A DNA stretch of 64,000 nt from an uncultured Bacilli bacterium (GCA_934167465.1 CAKPKR010000004.1:25407-89406); one strand, 5' to 3'. Positions 8,600-17,295 are shown, counted from the first letter of the stretch. The notes: generated by a model from the sequence alone, not told the origin. Program-made: numbers and translations.

Positions 8600-9979
8600 A
8601 TGTATACTGAACAAACAAATTTTTCTATTAAGAATGTAATTTTACAATTCTTATTTGTAGCCTTATTTATATTTATATTAATTTGGCTATTTCCATTAAA
8701 AAGTGATTTAAAGAAAGCAGTTGATAGTGTAAAAACTACTGATTTAACTGTTCTTACAGATCGTATTTTTAATGAAAACATTATTTCAATGAAAGATGCA
8801 GCTAAGAGTTATTATACAACTTCAAGATTACCAAAAAATGTTGGTGATAAAGTTAAGATGACTTTGGGTGAAATGTTAGAAAAGAAAATAATTTTACCTT
8901 TCACTGACAAAGATGGCAAAACTTGTAGTTTAACTGATTCATATGTTGAAATAACAAAATATGATGAAGAATTTATAATGAAAGTTAATTTAAAATGTGG
9001 TGAAGAAGAAAACTATTTATTAGTTTATATGGGCTGCTATGATTATTGTTCTACAACATTATGTGAAAAAAACACAGCAGATGTTAAAAGTCCGACAATT
9101 TATTCAGTAAAAAAAATTACTGAAGAAAAAGTAATTAAAAACGAAACACCAGTTATAAACAATAACAATGTTATTAACAATAATAATGTTATTAATAACA
9201 ATACTACAATCATTAATCCAACACCACAACCAACTCCTGATCCAAAACCAAGTCCAGAACCTACACCAGATCCTAAACCAACAATTGAATATTTATACGA
9301 ATATAAGAAAACAACTGATGGACATTATAAAGAAACTAATTGGTCTGATTGGTCAACAACAGAAGTTAGTGCATCTAACACAAGAGCCGTTAGAATTAAA
9401 ACTGTAAGAGAAAAAGTATTAAAAGGATATAATGTTAAAAAAGGTTATGATTATAGTAAACCTATTTATACAACTAAAGTTGTTAATACTGGTACTGAAA
9501 CTATGTTAACTTGTGATAAATGGGAATATGTTTCAGCTGGTACATCAAAACAATATAATGGTGAATGGCAATATGCTGGATTAGTAACTTTATATTCTGT
9601 ACCAACAAATACTGATACAGTTAAATATGAATTTGTTAGATTTACTGATGAAACTTGTTCAAACTCTTGTAGTTCAACAACAGGTATGATTTATAAAAAA
9701 TATGTTGCTGGAAGTTCAAGCGTAGATTTATCTACATATGAATGTACTAGTTCATCTTATAAAACTATAACATTATCAACAACAGTTAAATCAATTACTG
9801 GTTATGAAACTTATGTAATAGACAAAGAACCTGTTTATGAAACTGTTACTAAAAAATATTATAGTTATAAAACTAGAGAATATATTCAAGGTACAACTGA
9901 TGTTAAATGGAGTAAATACAATGATACTACTTTATTAACAACTGGATATAAATATACTGGAAATAAAAAGCAAAAATAA
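8600..9979 (+). CDS. Membrane-anchored extracellular protein with Asn-repeat and Pro-rich linker
   Basis: A 459-residue protein with a short cytoplasmic N-terminus and one membrane segment at about 11-31 (no cleavage site seen); the rest is outside. A first extracellular domain (about 35-185) contains several Cys. A linker follows, with repeated INNNNV units and then repeated PTPDPKP. The C-terminal region is Thr/Tyr-rich with ETNWSDWSTTEV and paired Cys residues (CDKWEY, TCSNSCSSTTG). It resembles surface proteins of uncultured gut Bacilli, but I cannot assign a named family or function. It lies 27 bp upstream of another membrane-anchored protein gene, probably an operon. Confidence 0.65.
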   Translation: MYTEQTNFSIKNVILQFLFVALFIFILIWLFPLKSDLKKAVDSVKTTDLTVLTDRIFNENIISMKDAAKSYYTTSRLPKNVGDKVKMTLGEMLEKKIILPFTDKDGKTCSLTDSYVEITKYDEEFIMKVNLKCGEEENYLLVYMGCYDYCSTTLCEKNTADVKSPTIYSVKKITEEKVIKNETPVINNNNVINNNNVINNNTTIINPTPQPTPDPKPSPEPTPDPKPTIEYLYEYKKTTDGHYKETNWSDWSTTEVSASNTRAVRIKTVREKVLKGYNVKKGYDYSKPIYTTKVVNTGTETMLTCDKWEYVSAGTSKQYNGEWQYAGLVTLYSVPTNTDTVKYEFVRFTDETCSNSCSSTTGMIYKKYVAGSSSVDLSTYECTSSSYKTITLSTTVKSITGYETYVIDKEPVYETVTKKYYSYKTREYIQGTTDVKWSKYNDTTLLTTGYKYTGNKKQK

Positions 9980-10006
9980 TATATTAAAGATGAAAGGGGT
10001 AATACT

Positions 10007-12100
10007 ATGAGTAAAGATTACACTTTAGATATAATGCTTAGAAAACTTGATACAAAAATTAAAACTTTAGAAACGAATCCTAATGTTACACAAGAGGATA
10101 TTGATTCTACTGTTAAACTATATAATAATATAATGAAATTAGGAAAATATACAGAAGAAGATGTTGCAGAATTAGAAGATAGATTAAGAGCATTCGCTCC
10201 TGATCTATCTCTATCAGTTTTATCTGATAGTAAAGACATTCAAAAATTATCTGATATTTCTCCTAGAAATTATAAATTTAATAAAGGAAAATTAGCTGCA
10301 GCAATAGCAGGTAGTGCATTTACAATAGTAGTTGGTTCAATAGCTGGTTGTACTATAAGAGATAATTCTTCTAAACCAACGGAAGTTGAAATTGTAGCAC
10401 CTACAATTCCTGTAACTACTACAGTTACTCCAAAAGTTTTAGCAGAAAATTTATCATTTGATCCAAATGACAATATAGAATTAGTTAATAGAATGTCTGA
10501 TTTTATAGCAGATGCCTTATCAAAAGGAATACCTGTTAAAGATGTTATGACAGAAGAAGAAATTAAAATAGCTGAAGATAATGAAGAATCATTAGTTACA
10601 ATTCAACAATTAATGGATTTCTATATTGTTATGAATATCGAAGATATTGATCCAGAAGATTATGCTAGATTAAAATACAATACAAAAACAGCTGAAACAA
10701 TAACAGATAACTATATGTATTGTGCTAGATTATTTATGACAGATGCATTAACAGCAACAAATGACACAAAAATTGATTATTCTAAAATGGTTGCTGATAA
10801 AGATTCATCTGAGTCTATTCAAAGATTTATGGATTATTTAGCTGAATACAATAGTTCTAGCGATAAAAAGACTGTTGGTTCAACAATTAGTAATTATATT
10901 GTTTCAAATTACATTAATAGAGATGCTAATTTATATTCTATGTCAGCAAATGAATTTACATATAGAATGATGTTTGTTGCTGATATGATATCTAATAATT
11001 CAATTATTCCAAAAGATGTTAATATTATATTAAATGAAGATGGAAAAATTAGTTGTGATATTCAAAAAGAAGACGGTGTAAAAGATAAAACTGAAAAAGC
11101 AGAAGAATTTACATCTATATATAATACAGTTGATGAAAAATTAGAAATTTCTAGAGAATTTGCTAATCAAGATTTAACTTTAGTTTCTGATGAAGAAAAT
11201 AAAACCGGAGTTGAATTAGAAAAAGAAATTAAAGAAAAAGTTTTAATTATGAATATTAGTTATAAATTAAATCCAAAATTTACTATGACAGAATCTTCAA
11301 AAAATATTTCTGCAAAGAAAACAACAACAACTAATAATTCTTATAAAACATTTACAGATACAACTACTGGAAAACAAGTTAATGTATCTAATGAAGAATT
11401 AGCTAAATATGGTGCAAAAAATCAAGCTGAATACGAAGCAGCTAAAAAAAGAGAATTTGAAGAAAATGCGAAAAAAGATCCTAATCATGTTATAAAAGAT
11501 ACAGATGGTGATATTGTTGTATCAGGTGAACAAGCTGATAGTGAACAATATAATGCTGGATATAAAGCAGGATATGAAGACGGTAATTATTACGATGGTA
11601 GTTTTAAAACACATAATCCTAATTCAACAAATACATCATATGTATTAGGATATAGTGAAGGATTCAAAAAAGGTCGTGACGATATTAATGCATTCTTAAA
11701 ATCTTTGAAAGATCAACAACCTTCAAATAGCTATGAAGATACAAAAGATGAAGTAGTTGATTCAAATACTACTGTAATTGAAAAAGATTATACCGGAGAT
11801 GTTACTCCAACACCTGCACCTAGTGATAATACAAATAATAATGATTCTAATAATGGTGATTCTTCATCAAATGAAACAATTGAAGAACATCCATATATAG
11901 AAGATAATACATTTACTGAATTTGAACCAGCACAAGAACAATCTTCATTTGAATCTACAACAGAGACATCCTCTGAATCATCAGAAACAATTGAAGAAAT
12001 TACATATACAGCAAGTATAAGTAATTTAAAAGCTTTAAGAGAAGAATTATTAAATATGTCAAATATTTATACTGAAGAAGTTTCAAGAATGAAAATGTAG
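10007..12100 (+). CDS. Large membrane-anchored protein with internal transmembrane segment
   Basis: A 697-residue protein. Residues 1-94 are charged, helical and presumably cytoplasmic. Residues 95-116 form a membrane segment ending in GSIAGC, which resembles a lipobox but is too far inside for a normal lipoprotein signal. The long remainder is acidic and extracellular. GY-x2-GY-x-DG type repeats occur at YNAGYKAGYEDG and VLGYSEGFKKGRDD, and the C-terminus is a Ser/Thr/Glu/Asn-rich low-complexity tail. The start follows AAAGGGG. It is co-directional with the 8600 gene and closed by a terminator. Function unknown; possibly an envelope scaffold. Confidence 0.6.
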   Translation: MSKDYTLDIMLRKLDTKIKTLETNPNVTQEDIDSTVKLYNNIMKLGKYTEEDVAELEDRLRAFAPDLSLSVLSDSKDIQKLSDISPRNYKFNKGKLAAAIAGSAFTIVVGSIAGCTIRDNSSKPTEVEIVAPTIPVTTTVTPKVLAENLSFDPNDNIELVNRMSDFIADALSKGIPVKDVMTEEEIKIAEDNEESLVTIQQLMDFYIVMNIEDIDPEDYARLKYNTKTAETITDNYMYCARLFMTDALTATNDTKIDYSKMVADKDSSESIQRFMDYLAEYNSSSDKKTVGSTISNYIVSNYINRDANLYSMSANEFTYRMMFVADMISNNSIIPKDVNIILNEDGKISCDIQKEDGVKDKTEKAEEFTSIYNTVDEKLEISREFANQDLTLVSDEENKTGVELEKEIKEKVLIMNISYKLNPKFTMTESSKNISAKKTTTTNNSYKTFTDTTTGKQVNVSNEELAKYGAKNQAEYEAAKKREFEENAKKDPNHVIKDTDGDIVVSGEQADSEQYNAGYKAGYEDGNYYDGSFKTHNPNSTNTSYVLGYSEGFKKGRDDINAFLKSLKDQQPSNSYEDTKDEVVDSNTTVIEKDYTGDVTPTPAPSDNTNNNDSNNGDSSSNETIEEHPYIEDNTFTEFEPAQEQSSFESTTETSSESSETIEEITYTASISNLKALREELLNMSNIYTEEVSRMKM

Positions 12101-12121
12101 GTTTAACTACATTTTTATTTT
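12090..12121 (+). terminator. Intrinsic terminator
   Basis: ATGTAG and CTACAT pair around the 10007 gene stop codon, followed by a T-rich run. Confidence 0.65.
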
Positions 12122-12207
12122 ATCGTTGTCAACTTTACAATCAATAATTGACTTAATCTAGTATTTTATGATATTATTTATATATAATAATAGGAGGAGA
12201 GTCAAAT

Positions 12208-12627
12208 ATGAAAGAAAGTTATGTATTTGAATATATAAATGAAAATGAATTTCATAAGTTAGAACGTTCATTAAAAAAATACAATATGTTGGCATATAAG
12301 AAGTTATATTTTGACTTTTATCCAAAATTAAAAGAAGGTAATTTTTTAGGGATACAAGTTTCTGAGGACAAAGAAAAAAACTCTATATGTTATGAACTAA
12401 AATTACCTACTGATGTTATGTTTTCTAAGGTTCATGGTGATATTAAATTGATATATCATGTCTACAATAATGAAAAATTAATATTAATAGATAAATTAGT
12501 TCCGGAAGATATTCTTACTGAAGGGCATCAATCCGAATTAGTTACTTATAAAGGTGTTATGGTTTCTAAAGAACATTCAGACAAAGATATATTTAAAATT
12601 AATTTATTAAATATGATAAATAAATAA
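12208..12627 (+). CDS. Hypothetical protein (139 aa)
   Basis: No family recognised. It is a soluble alpha/beta protein without a signal peptide or Cys. It has its own likely promoter region at 12147-12180 and a strong AGGAGGAG site, so expression is plausible. It ends at a symmetric hairpin shared with the convergent GT8 gene. Confidence 0.6.
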   Translation: MKESYVFEYINENEFHKLERSLKKYNMLAYKKLYFDFYPKLKEGNFLGIQVSEDKEKNSICYELKLPTDVMFSKVHGDIKLIYHVYNNEKLILIDKLVPEDILTEGHQSELVTYKGVMVSKEHSDKDIFKINLLNMINK

Positions 12628-12652
12628 AACAAGTCTTAAGACTTGTTTTTAT
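12627..12652. terminator. Bidirectional terminator
   Basis: AACAAGTC pairs with GACTTGTT and has T-rich sequence on one side and A-rich on the other, serving the convergent 12208 (+) and 12636 (-) genes. Confidence 0.75.
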
Positions 12653-13601
12653 GATATATATTTAAGATTTTTTGATAGCAATCATCATTAACTAATGATT
12701 TTAATATTATATATGAAATTTTCTTTAATAATTGTTCATAATATTTTATTTCATTCTTATCTTGAATGTAATTTGTATCAAACAATTTTCTATAATGCTT
12801 ATAAATATCATTGTAAGGATGTATTATATTACTTTCCCATGGCCTTATATTTAAAAAATCTAAATTGTGATAAATAATAGGATTTAATAGAGAGTCTTTA
12901 ATTTCCTTTTGTGAATAAAATGAATCTACTTTATCGTAAAATTTTTTAGCAAAAATTTTATGTTTTTCCATTATTTTAACAATAGGAAAAAGATTATAGT
13001 TTAGTGGTAAAGTATTAATATTTTCAACAGCTAAGTTAATTAAATCTTGATCTGGAAATTGCAAATTAATGGTATTTTTTTTTAATATATTGTATATTTT
13101 TTCAATACAATGTTCTTTTTCCCATTCATTAAAATTAAATAATAAAACGCCACTATTAAAATAATTACTTATTTCATTTTTTAAATAATCGGGGATAATT
13201 ATATCTTTTACAGCTGAAATAGGTCCTTTACCTATATTATAGACATTTTTTAAAGAATTAACGATAATTGTATCACTATCTAGATATAATAGTTCGTCAC
13301 ATTTTATTATTTCGTTAGCAAATAATCTTGCATTAGCAATATTTGTGTTTCTCCATTTAGGAATGTTATATCTATTAATATTTTTTTCTATTAGTTTAAT
13401 AGAATAAATATTTATTTTTATATTTTTGTATATTTCTGTTAATAAATATAATCTTTTTTTATTAATTTCTTCTAAATTATCTTCAATAATATTTATATTT
13501 AAAAAAATATCTTTATTATTTTCAATTAAAGAGTATATTGAAGTTAACATGTGAATGAAATAATTATTATCAGTTGTATATAGTATATTGTATTCTTTCA
13601 T
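12636..13601 (-). CDS. Family 8 glycosyltransferase
   Basis: A 321-residue GT8 enzyme, a retaining transferase using a nucleotide-sugar donor and usually acting on LPS/teichoic-like glycans or serine-rich glycoproteins. The N-terminal Rossmann-like half begins NILYTTDNNYF. The metal/donor-binding DxD motif is YLDSDTIIV (D108, D110). Later family motifs are FNSGVLLFN, FPDQDLINLA and IIYHNLDFLNIRPW. Length is typical. It is a single minus-strand gene between plus-strand neighbours, so it is probably a separate unit. Acceptor unknown. Confidence 0.88.
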   Translation of the reverse strand: MKEYNILYTTDNNYFIHMLTSIYSLIENNKDIFLNINIIEDNLEEINKKRLYLLTEIYKNIKINIYSIKLIEKNINRYNIPKWRNTNIANARLFANEIIKCDELLYLDSDTIIVNSLKNVYNIGKGPISAVKDIIIPDYLKNEISNYFNSGVLLFNFNEWEKEHCIEKIYNILKKNTINLQFPDQDLINLAVENINTLPLNYNLFPIVKIMEKHKIFAKKFYDKVDSFYSQKEIKDSLLNPIIYHNLDFLNIRPWESNIIHPYNDIYKHYRKLFDTNYIQDKNEIKYYEQLLKKISYIILKSLVNDDCYQKILNIYHKNKS

Positions 13602-13727
13602 AAAATCACCTATTTGTGTTACTTATGATATCATAATAAGATAATAAAGTAAATGTTATAATTAAAAATTAATTTGAAATTAGAAAAAATTATGATATAA
13701 TAACTACTACGTTGAAGGAATGATTAT

Positions 13728-15077
13728 ATGGCTAATTTAAAAATAGGATGTTTATTTAAAAAAATAAAAGTTGATATAAAAAATAAGCAATATGTTGTTT
13801 TTGAAACTGTTGATTATGTAACAGCTATTTGTTTTTGGAATGCTGATGGTACTTATATGTGTAATATCACAAGTGGTGCCAACGCTGGGATATATGCAGG
13901 TTTGCTTGGAAATGAAGGTGAATTTGATTATATTTTCTTTGAGGATGATTTATCGAAAATTATAGAAAAAAATGATAATAGAGTTAATTTTGAAACAATT
14001 AGAAAAAAGAACCTTGAGAATTCGTCAAAATATTATTATAAAGAAAGCAATACTTGTCTTAGTTGTGTTAAGAATAAAAAAGTATTAAAGTATTTAGAAA
14101 ATTATAATAAGAAAGATGATCTTGATTTTGATGATAAGGAATTTGAAAATACTAGTGATATTTCATCTATGTATTCTGAAATTAAAAAGACAATTATTTC
14201 ACAAGATGAACAAATTATGCAAATTCTAACTTCATTGTTTAAAAATCAAAAGGTTGCAGATTCAAACTTAGATTTAGATTTGATTGCTAAAATAAAAGAA
14301 AATATATTAATTTATGGATCAACAGGAACTGGTAAAACAGAGATTTTAAAAAGAATTTCTAAAATTTATAATATACCTATTGTTATTGAAGATGCTACTT
14401 CTCTTTCTGAAACTGGTTACCAAGGAAGAAAAATAACAGATATGTTGGAAGATTTATATCTTGCTTCTAATAATGATATTGAACTGGCTGAAAAGGGAAT
14501 TTTAGTAATAGATGAATTTGATAAACTTGCAGAGAAAGGAAATGAATCACATGTTTCTAAGTTAGGAGTTCAAAGATCATTATTGAAATTGCTTGATGGT
14601 TCATTGTTTTACTTAGATGGAAAAAAATTTGATACATCAAAATTAACAATTGTAGGGGTAGGGGCTTTTACTGGAATTACAAATGATGATAATTATAGTC
14701 AATTAACAACTAATGATTTTATTGAGTATGGAATAATAAGAGAATTAATTGGAAGATTTTCAAAAACTATAGCAATGAATCCTCTTTCTAAAGAAGACAT
14801 AATTAAAATATTGAAAGAATCTGATTTTAGTCCATTAACTACGTATAAAAAATTATTTGATATGTTAGATGTTGAATTTATTTTTAATGATGAATTTATA
14901 GAATATATAGCTGAAATTGCGGTAAAAAAACAAAGTGGAGCTAGAAGTTTAAAGAATGTTTTCGATGATTGCATTAGTAGTGCATTATTTAGAATTTTTG
15001 CGGGTGAATATTCAAGTATTTCGTTAGTAAAACCAAATGATGATAATAATAAACCATATGTTTTGTCGAAAAAATAA
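13728..15077 (+). CDS. ClpX-like AAA+ ATPase lacking ClpP-docking and RKH loops
   Basis: A 449-residue AAA+ protein of the ClpX/HslU clade. Walker A is GSTGTGKT (197-204), Walker B is ILVIDEFD (258-265), the arginine finger lies in IGRFSK (R343) and sensor 2 is GARS (404-407). Pore loop 1 is GYQG (230-233), where ClpX has GYVG. Compared with ClpX from memory, the segment between LLKLLDG and FDTSKL is too short to hold the RKH loop. VGAFTGI leads almost directly to TNDFIEYGIIRELIG with no room for the IGF tripeptide loop. The N-terminal 150 residues are not the C4 zinc domain; only CLSC (110-113) is seen. I infer a ClpP-independent remodelling factor. Confidence 0.8.
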   Translation: MANLKIGCLFKKIKVDIKNKQYVVFETVDYVTAICFWNADGTYMCNITSGANAGIYAGLLGNEGEFDYIFFEDDLSKIIEKNDNRVNFETIRKKNLENSSKYYYKESNTCLSCVKNKKVLKYLENYNKKDDLDFDDKEFENTSDISSMYSEIKKTIISQDEQIMQILTSLFKNQKVADSNLDLDLIAKIKENILIYGSTGTGKTEILKRISKIYNIPIVIEDATSLSETGYQGRKITDMLEDLYLASNNDIELAEKGILVIDEFDKLAEKGNESHVSKLGVQRSLLKLLDGSLFYLDGKKFDTSKLTIVGVGAFTGITNDDNYSQLTTNDFIEYGIIRELIGRFSKTIAMNPLSKEDIIKILKESDFSPLTTYKKLFDMLDVEFIFNDEFIEYIAEIAVKKQSGARSLKNVFDDCISSALFRIFAGEYSSISLVKPNDDNNKPYVLSKK

Positions 15078-15112
15078 AACTACCTTCAATTTAATTTGAA
15101 AGTAGTTTTTAT
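15078..15112 (+). terminator. Intrinsic terminator
   Basis: ACTACCTTCAA pairs imperfectly with TTGAAAGTAGT, followed by T5, directly after the ClpX-like gene stop. Confidence 0.7.
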
Positions 15113-15148
15113 ATTGTTTCGATTGGTGTAGCTGTTGTAGTAATTTAT
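15102..15148. repeat. Direct repeat R1, copy 1
   Basis: A 47-bp block starting GTAGTTTTTATATTG and ending in GTTGTAGTAATTTAT. It recurs at 15855-15900 with few differences. On the minus strand it carries a tRNA-3'-end-like AGCTACACCA. Confidence 0.75.
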
Positions 15149-15190
15149 CTTTTTTTAAAGTAGCAATAAATTTGTACTGATTATTTATTT

Positions 15191-15793
15191 TTAATCATGA
15201 TGTACATCGCTACAATTCCAACTTTTAAATTTAGGATCTAATGATAGTCTTTTTGCTCTATTAATTTTTCTTTCTTCACTTACTTTAATATTTCTTATAT
15301 TGTTTAAAGCTATTTCAAAGTATTTAATAGCCATATTATCATCAATATCAGGGTGTGTTTCTTTTATTCTAGTATATATTGCTCTTGCTAAATCTAAATC
15401 ACACACAATCTTTGTCTCTCTACCTCTTAAATAGTTTTTGCTTAAATAATCATACATTATTTTTTGTGAAAAAGAAAGAAAGTATCCATTTAGTTTTAAA
15501 CTTAAAACCCTATCATCTAAGCCACATTTTATACATCCACAATTTCTATATGTACGTCCCTCGTATCTATCATGTTCTATTTCTGAATATACTAGTACAT
15601 GTTGACAACATTTATATTCTTCCTTTTTTATCTCTTGGTATAAATTAAGTTGTTTTTCATATAAATTTTCATTTTTTTTCCTTAATTCAAAATATTTTTT
15701 TACTGCCTCATTTTCTTCAAGTGGTTTCAATTTTTCTATAATTTTTTCTCTTTGTTCTTTTACTTCATCGTATTTCTTTTTTAAATCACTCAT
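15191..15793 (-). CDS. Coiled-coil protein with putative zinc-binding Cys/His cluster
   Basis: A 200-residue protein. Residues 1 to about 60 form a charged coiled coil (EEN/KKK heptads). Next come CCQH and, about 22 residues later, NCGCIKCG, a set of Cys/His that could hold one zinc ion. The C-terminal third is helical. No family recognised. It is the only gene between the two R1 direct repeats and runs opposite to its neighbours. An AAGAAGG site precedes the start and a TATAAT-like -10 lies upstream on the minus strand. Confidence 0.6.
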   Translation of the reverse strand: MSDLKKKYDEVKEQREKIIEKLKPLEENEAVKKYFELRKKNENLYEKQLNLYQEIKKEEYKCCQHVLVYSEIEHDRYEGRTYRNCGCIKCGLDDRVLSLKLNGYFLSFSQKIMYDYLSKNYLRGRETKIVCDLDLARAIYTRIKETHPDIDDNMAIKYFEIALNNIRNIKVSEERKINRAKRLSLDPKFKSWNCSDVHHD

Positions 15794-15854
15794 ATAAACC
15801 TTCTTACAAAAATATTATACACTATTTATTATTGTTTTAAAAGATAGAATGAAT

Positions 15855-15900
15855 GTAGTTTTTATATTGTTTCGATTGGTTTGACTGTTGTAGTAATCTA
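15855..15900. repeat. Direct repeat R1, copy 2
   Basis: The second copy of the 15102-15148 block, in the same orientation. Here the end forms a perfect GTTGTAG/CTACAAC hairpin, and the minus strand shows AGTCAAACCA. A related GTCGTAG/CTACAAC hairpin occurs at 16546-16564 beside the tRNA-Leu 3'-end copy. Confidence 0.75.
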
Positions 15901-15996
15901 CAACTTTCTCTCAAAGACGATTGATATAAGAATCAATCTCTAAATCAATTATAATACACATTCTTCAAATTTTAACAACAACTTTCATCTATTCTC

Positions 15997-16025
15997 TTGT
16001 TTAATAAATTTACTTATTATATAAT
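15997..16025 (+). promoter_or_regulatory. Promoter of toxin mRNA A
   Basis: TTGTTT (15997-16002), 17-bp spacer, TATAAT (16020-16025). The predicted start near 16032 coincides with the first base of the 5' arm that pairs with the mRNA 3' end. Confidence 0.65.
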
Positions 16026-16031
16026 TTTAAC

Positions 16032-16263
16032 AGGAACATTTGATGTGAGTGTCGTCCTCCAATCTTGAGAAAGAAAGGAGGGATACAATGAAGAAAAGAA
16101 CTTTTATAATAAAAGTCCTTCGTCTTATTGCTATCATTTTATTACTCCTTACCTTATTGGTAATAGCAATAAAAATATGACACTCTTTCATCTCTGATTG
16201 AGTGTCAATACTAAGTTTTTTAGAGGCGACATTCACTTGCAGAATCGAATGTTCCTCTTTTTT
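16032..16263 (+). ncRNA. Structured toxin mRNA A with long-range 5'-3' pairing
   Basis: AGGAACATT (16032-16040) is complementary to AATGTTCCT (16048-type arm at 16248-16256). GTGAGTGTCGTCCTC (16045-16059) pairs with GAGGCGACATTCAC (16223-16236) apart from one bulge and one G-U pair. The 3' arm is followed by a T6 run, so it doubles as a terminator. Such end-to-end folding is typical of type I toxin mRNAs that are translated only after processing. Confidence 0.6.
16088..16180 (+). CDS. Putative type I toxin peptide A (30 aa, hydrophobic)
   Basis: ATG 16088 to TGA 16178-16180 encodes 30 residues starting MKKRTF, followed by a single Leu/Ile-rich membrane helix and a Lys near the end. A perfect AAAGGAGGG site lies 6 bp upstream. 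A basic N-terminus plus one membrane span fits small membrane-depolarising type I toxins, but it does not match the Fst, TxpA/Hol-Tox or Ldr sequences I know. A second copy at 17423 and a convergent antisense promoter support a real toxin-antitoxin locus. Toxicity is inferred, not shown. Confidence 0.6.
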   Translation: MKKRTFIIKVLRLIAIILLLLTLLVIAIKI

Positions 16264-16288
16264 ATTTTATGAAAGTTCTCTTGCTTAC
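16170..16288 (-). ncRNA. Candidate antitoxin antisense RNA A
   Basis: On the minus strand TTGACA (16323-16318), 17-bp spacer and TATTAT (16300-16295) predict a start near 16288. The transcript runs through the toxin 3' UTR to a GACACTC/GAGTGTC hairpin (16206-16179) followed by T5, an intrinsic terminator. It would be fully complementary to the 3' part of toxin mRNA A, including the arm used in the 5'-3' pairing. Confidence 0.55.
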
Positions 16289-16500
16289 ATACTAATAATA
16301 GCATAAATTATTTAAATTGTCAAAAAATTCGTTTACATATCAAATTGTTGGAGTAGTATTACAAAAATCACATATTACTCTTAACCTCGATTCTAAAGAT
16401 TCTTCAATTTTAATTTTTTCTTTAATAATATTTACTATAGACAAATCCTTTCTATGATTTTTTTGTTATCAAAAAAATCAATCATTTCTGATTGATTCAT

Positions 16501-16547
16501 ATATATAAGTTCGAATAGTTCGAACAAATTAGTCAATGGTGCGAGTG
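16501..16547. repeat. Copy of tRNA-Leu 3' end and its terminator (att-like)
   Basis: This block matches 17663-17710 with a handful of differences. It contains the GTTCGAA/TTCGAAC hairpin and TGGTGCGAGTG (16537-16547), which on the minus strand is the last 11 nt of tRNA-Leu including CCA. It ends 10 bp from the HAD gene stop codon. A second tRNA 3' end 1.16 kb away suggests site-specific insertion or tandem duplication at the tRNA. Confidence 0.7.
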
Positions 16548-16557
16548 TCGTAGATAT

Positions 16558-17169
16558 CTACAACTTTTTTATTAATCTTGGAGATAACTCCTCAACTCTT
16601 TTTATATCACCATTTTCGTTAACATATATTGTCTTAAAACCTAGTGATTTAGGAACATCAATATCCAATCTTTTATCATCACCAACTATTACACATTCAC
16701 TTGGTTGGTATATTCCTTGAGCCTGTCTATAAGCTAATTCATTTGGTTTTATAATACTTTCACCATAATATTCACTAAAATAATCATTGATTCCTATAGC
16801 AGTTAATCTATTTCTTTGTGATTCTTCAAAATAATTAGATAATAATACTAGTTCATATTCATTCATTGCTGCTAGCATTGATTTAATTTTTTCAGCATTT
16901 TCAGGAATTGCTTTTCTTAATTCCTGAAAGAATATTTCTAAAAAATGATTATCTAATTCACATCCTAATTTATCACCAAAAAATTTTAAGTATAGGTTTC
17001 TATCATAGCTATTATATGTTTTTTCATACTCTTTAATATTTAACAAAAATTGTTTTGTCTTTTCTTTGTCTTCAATGCCATATTTTTTAAGTGTATTTGC
17101 TACATAAGATGAAAAATCTACGCCAGTAATCAAAGTACCATCGATATCAAATATTATTCTTTTTATCAT
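16558..17169 (-). CDS. HAD-superfamily hydrolase
   Basis: A 203-residue haloacid-dehalogenase-fold phosphatase. Motif I is FDIDGT near the N-terminus (nucleophile and acid/base Asp), motif II is LLSNYF, motif III is the Lys in IIKPNE, and motif IV is VGDDKRLDI. The helical cap between motifs I and II is of the C1 type. I start at ATG 17169 because GGTGG lies just upstream; an in-frame ATG at 17184 is less suitable. The substrate is unknown. It sits between the two toxin-antitoxin copies and next to the duplicated tRNA-Leu end, so it may be cargo of that rearrangement. Confidence 0.85.
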   Translation of the reverse strand: MIKRIIFDIDGTLITGVDFSSYVANTLKKYGIEDKEKTKQFLLNIKEYEKTYNSYDRNLYLKFFGDKLGCELDNHFLEIFFQELRKAIPENAEKIKSMLAAMNEYELVLLSNYFEESQRNRLTAIGINDYFSEYYGESIIKPNELAYRQAQGIYQPSECVIVGDDKRLDIDVPKSLGFKTIYVNENGDIKRVEELSPRLIKKL

Positions 17170-17227
17170 AAAACCACCTAACATTAAATAGATGATTATA
17201 TTATACTATATAAATTAATCTTTGTAT

Positions 17228-17295
17228 ATTATTTTGTTTTGACAAAATAATTAACCCCCTAGGTATTTTGACATTAATATCAAAATACTACGGTT
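17228..17295. repeat. Two adjacent inverted repeats upstream of toxin locus B
   Basis: First hairpin: ATTATTTTG/CAAAATAAT (17228-17251). Second: AACC plus GTATTTTGA paired with TCAAAATAC plus GGTT (17253-17295). No gene is encoded here. It could be a transcriptional terminator pair, a protein-binding site or the end of a small mobile element. Confidence 0.55.

Noticed and set aside
16027..16236. 69-codon minus-strand frame across toxin locus A
   Set aside because: It is antisense to the hydrophobic peptide and its pairing arms; no start signal fits, and the RNA architecture explains the region better.
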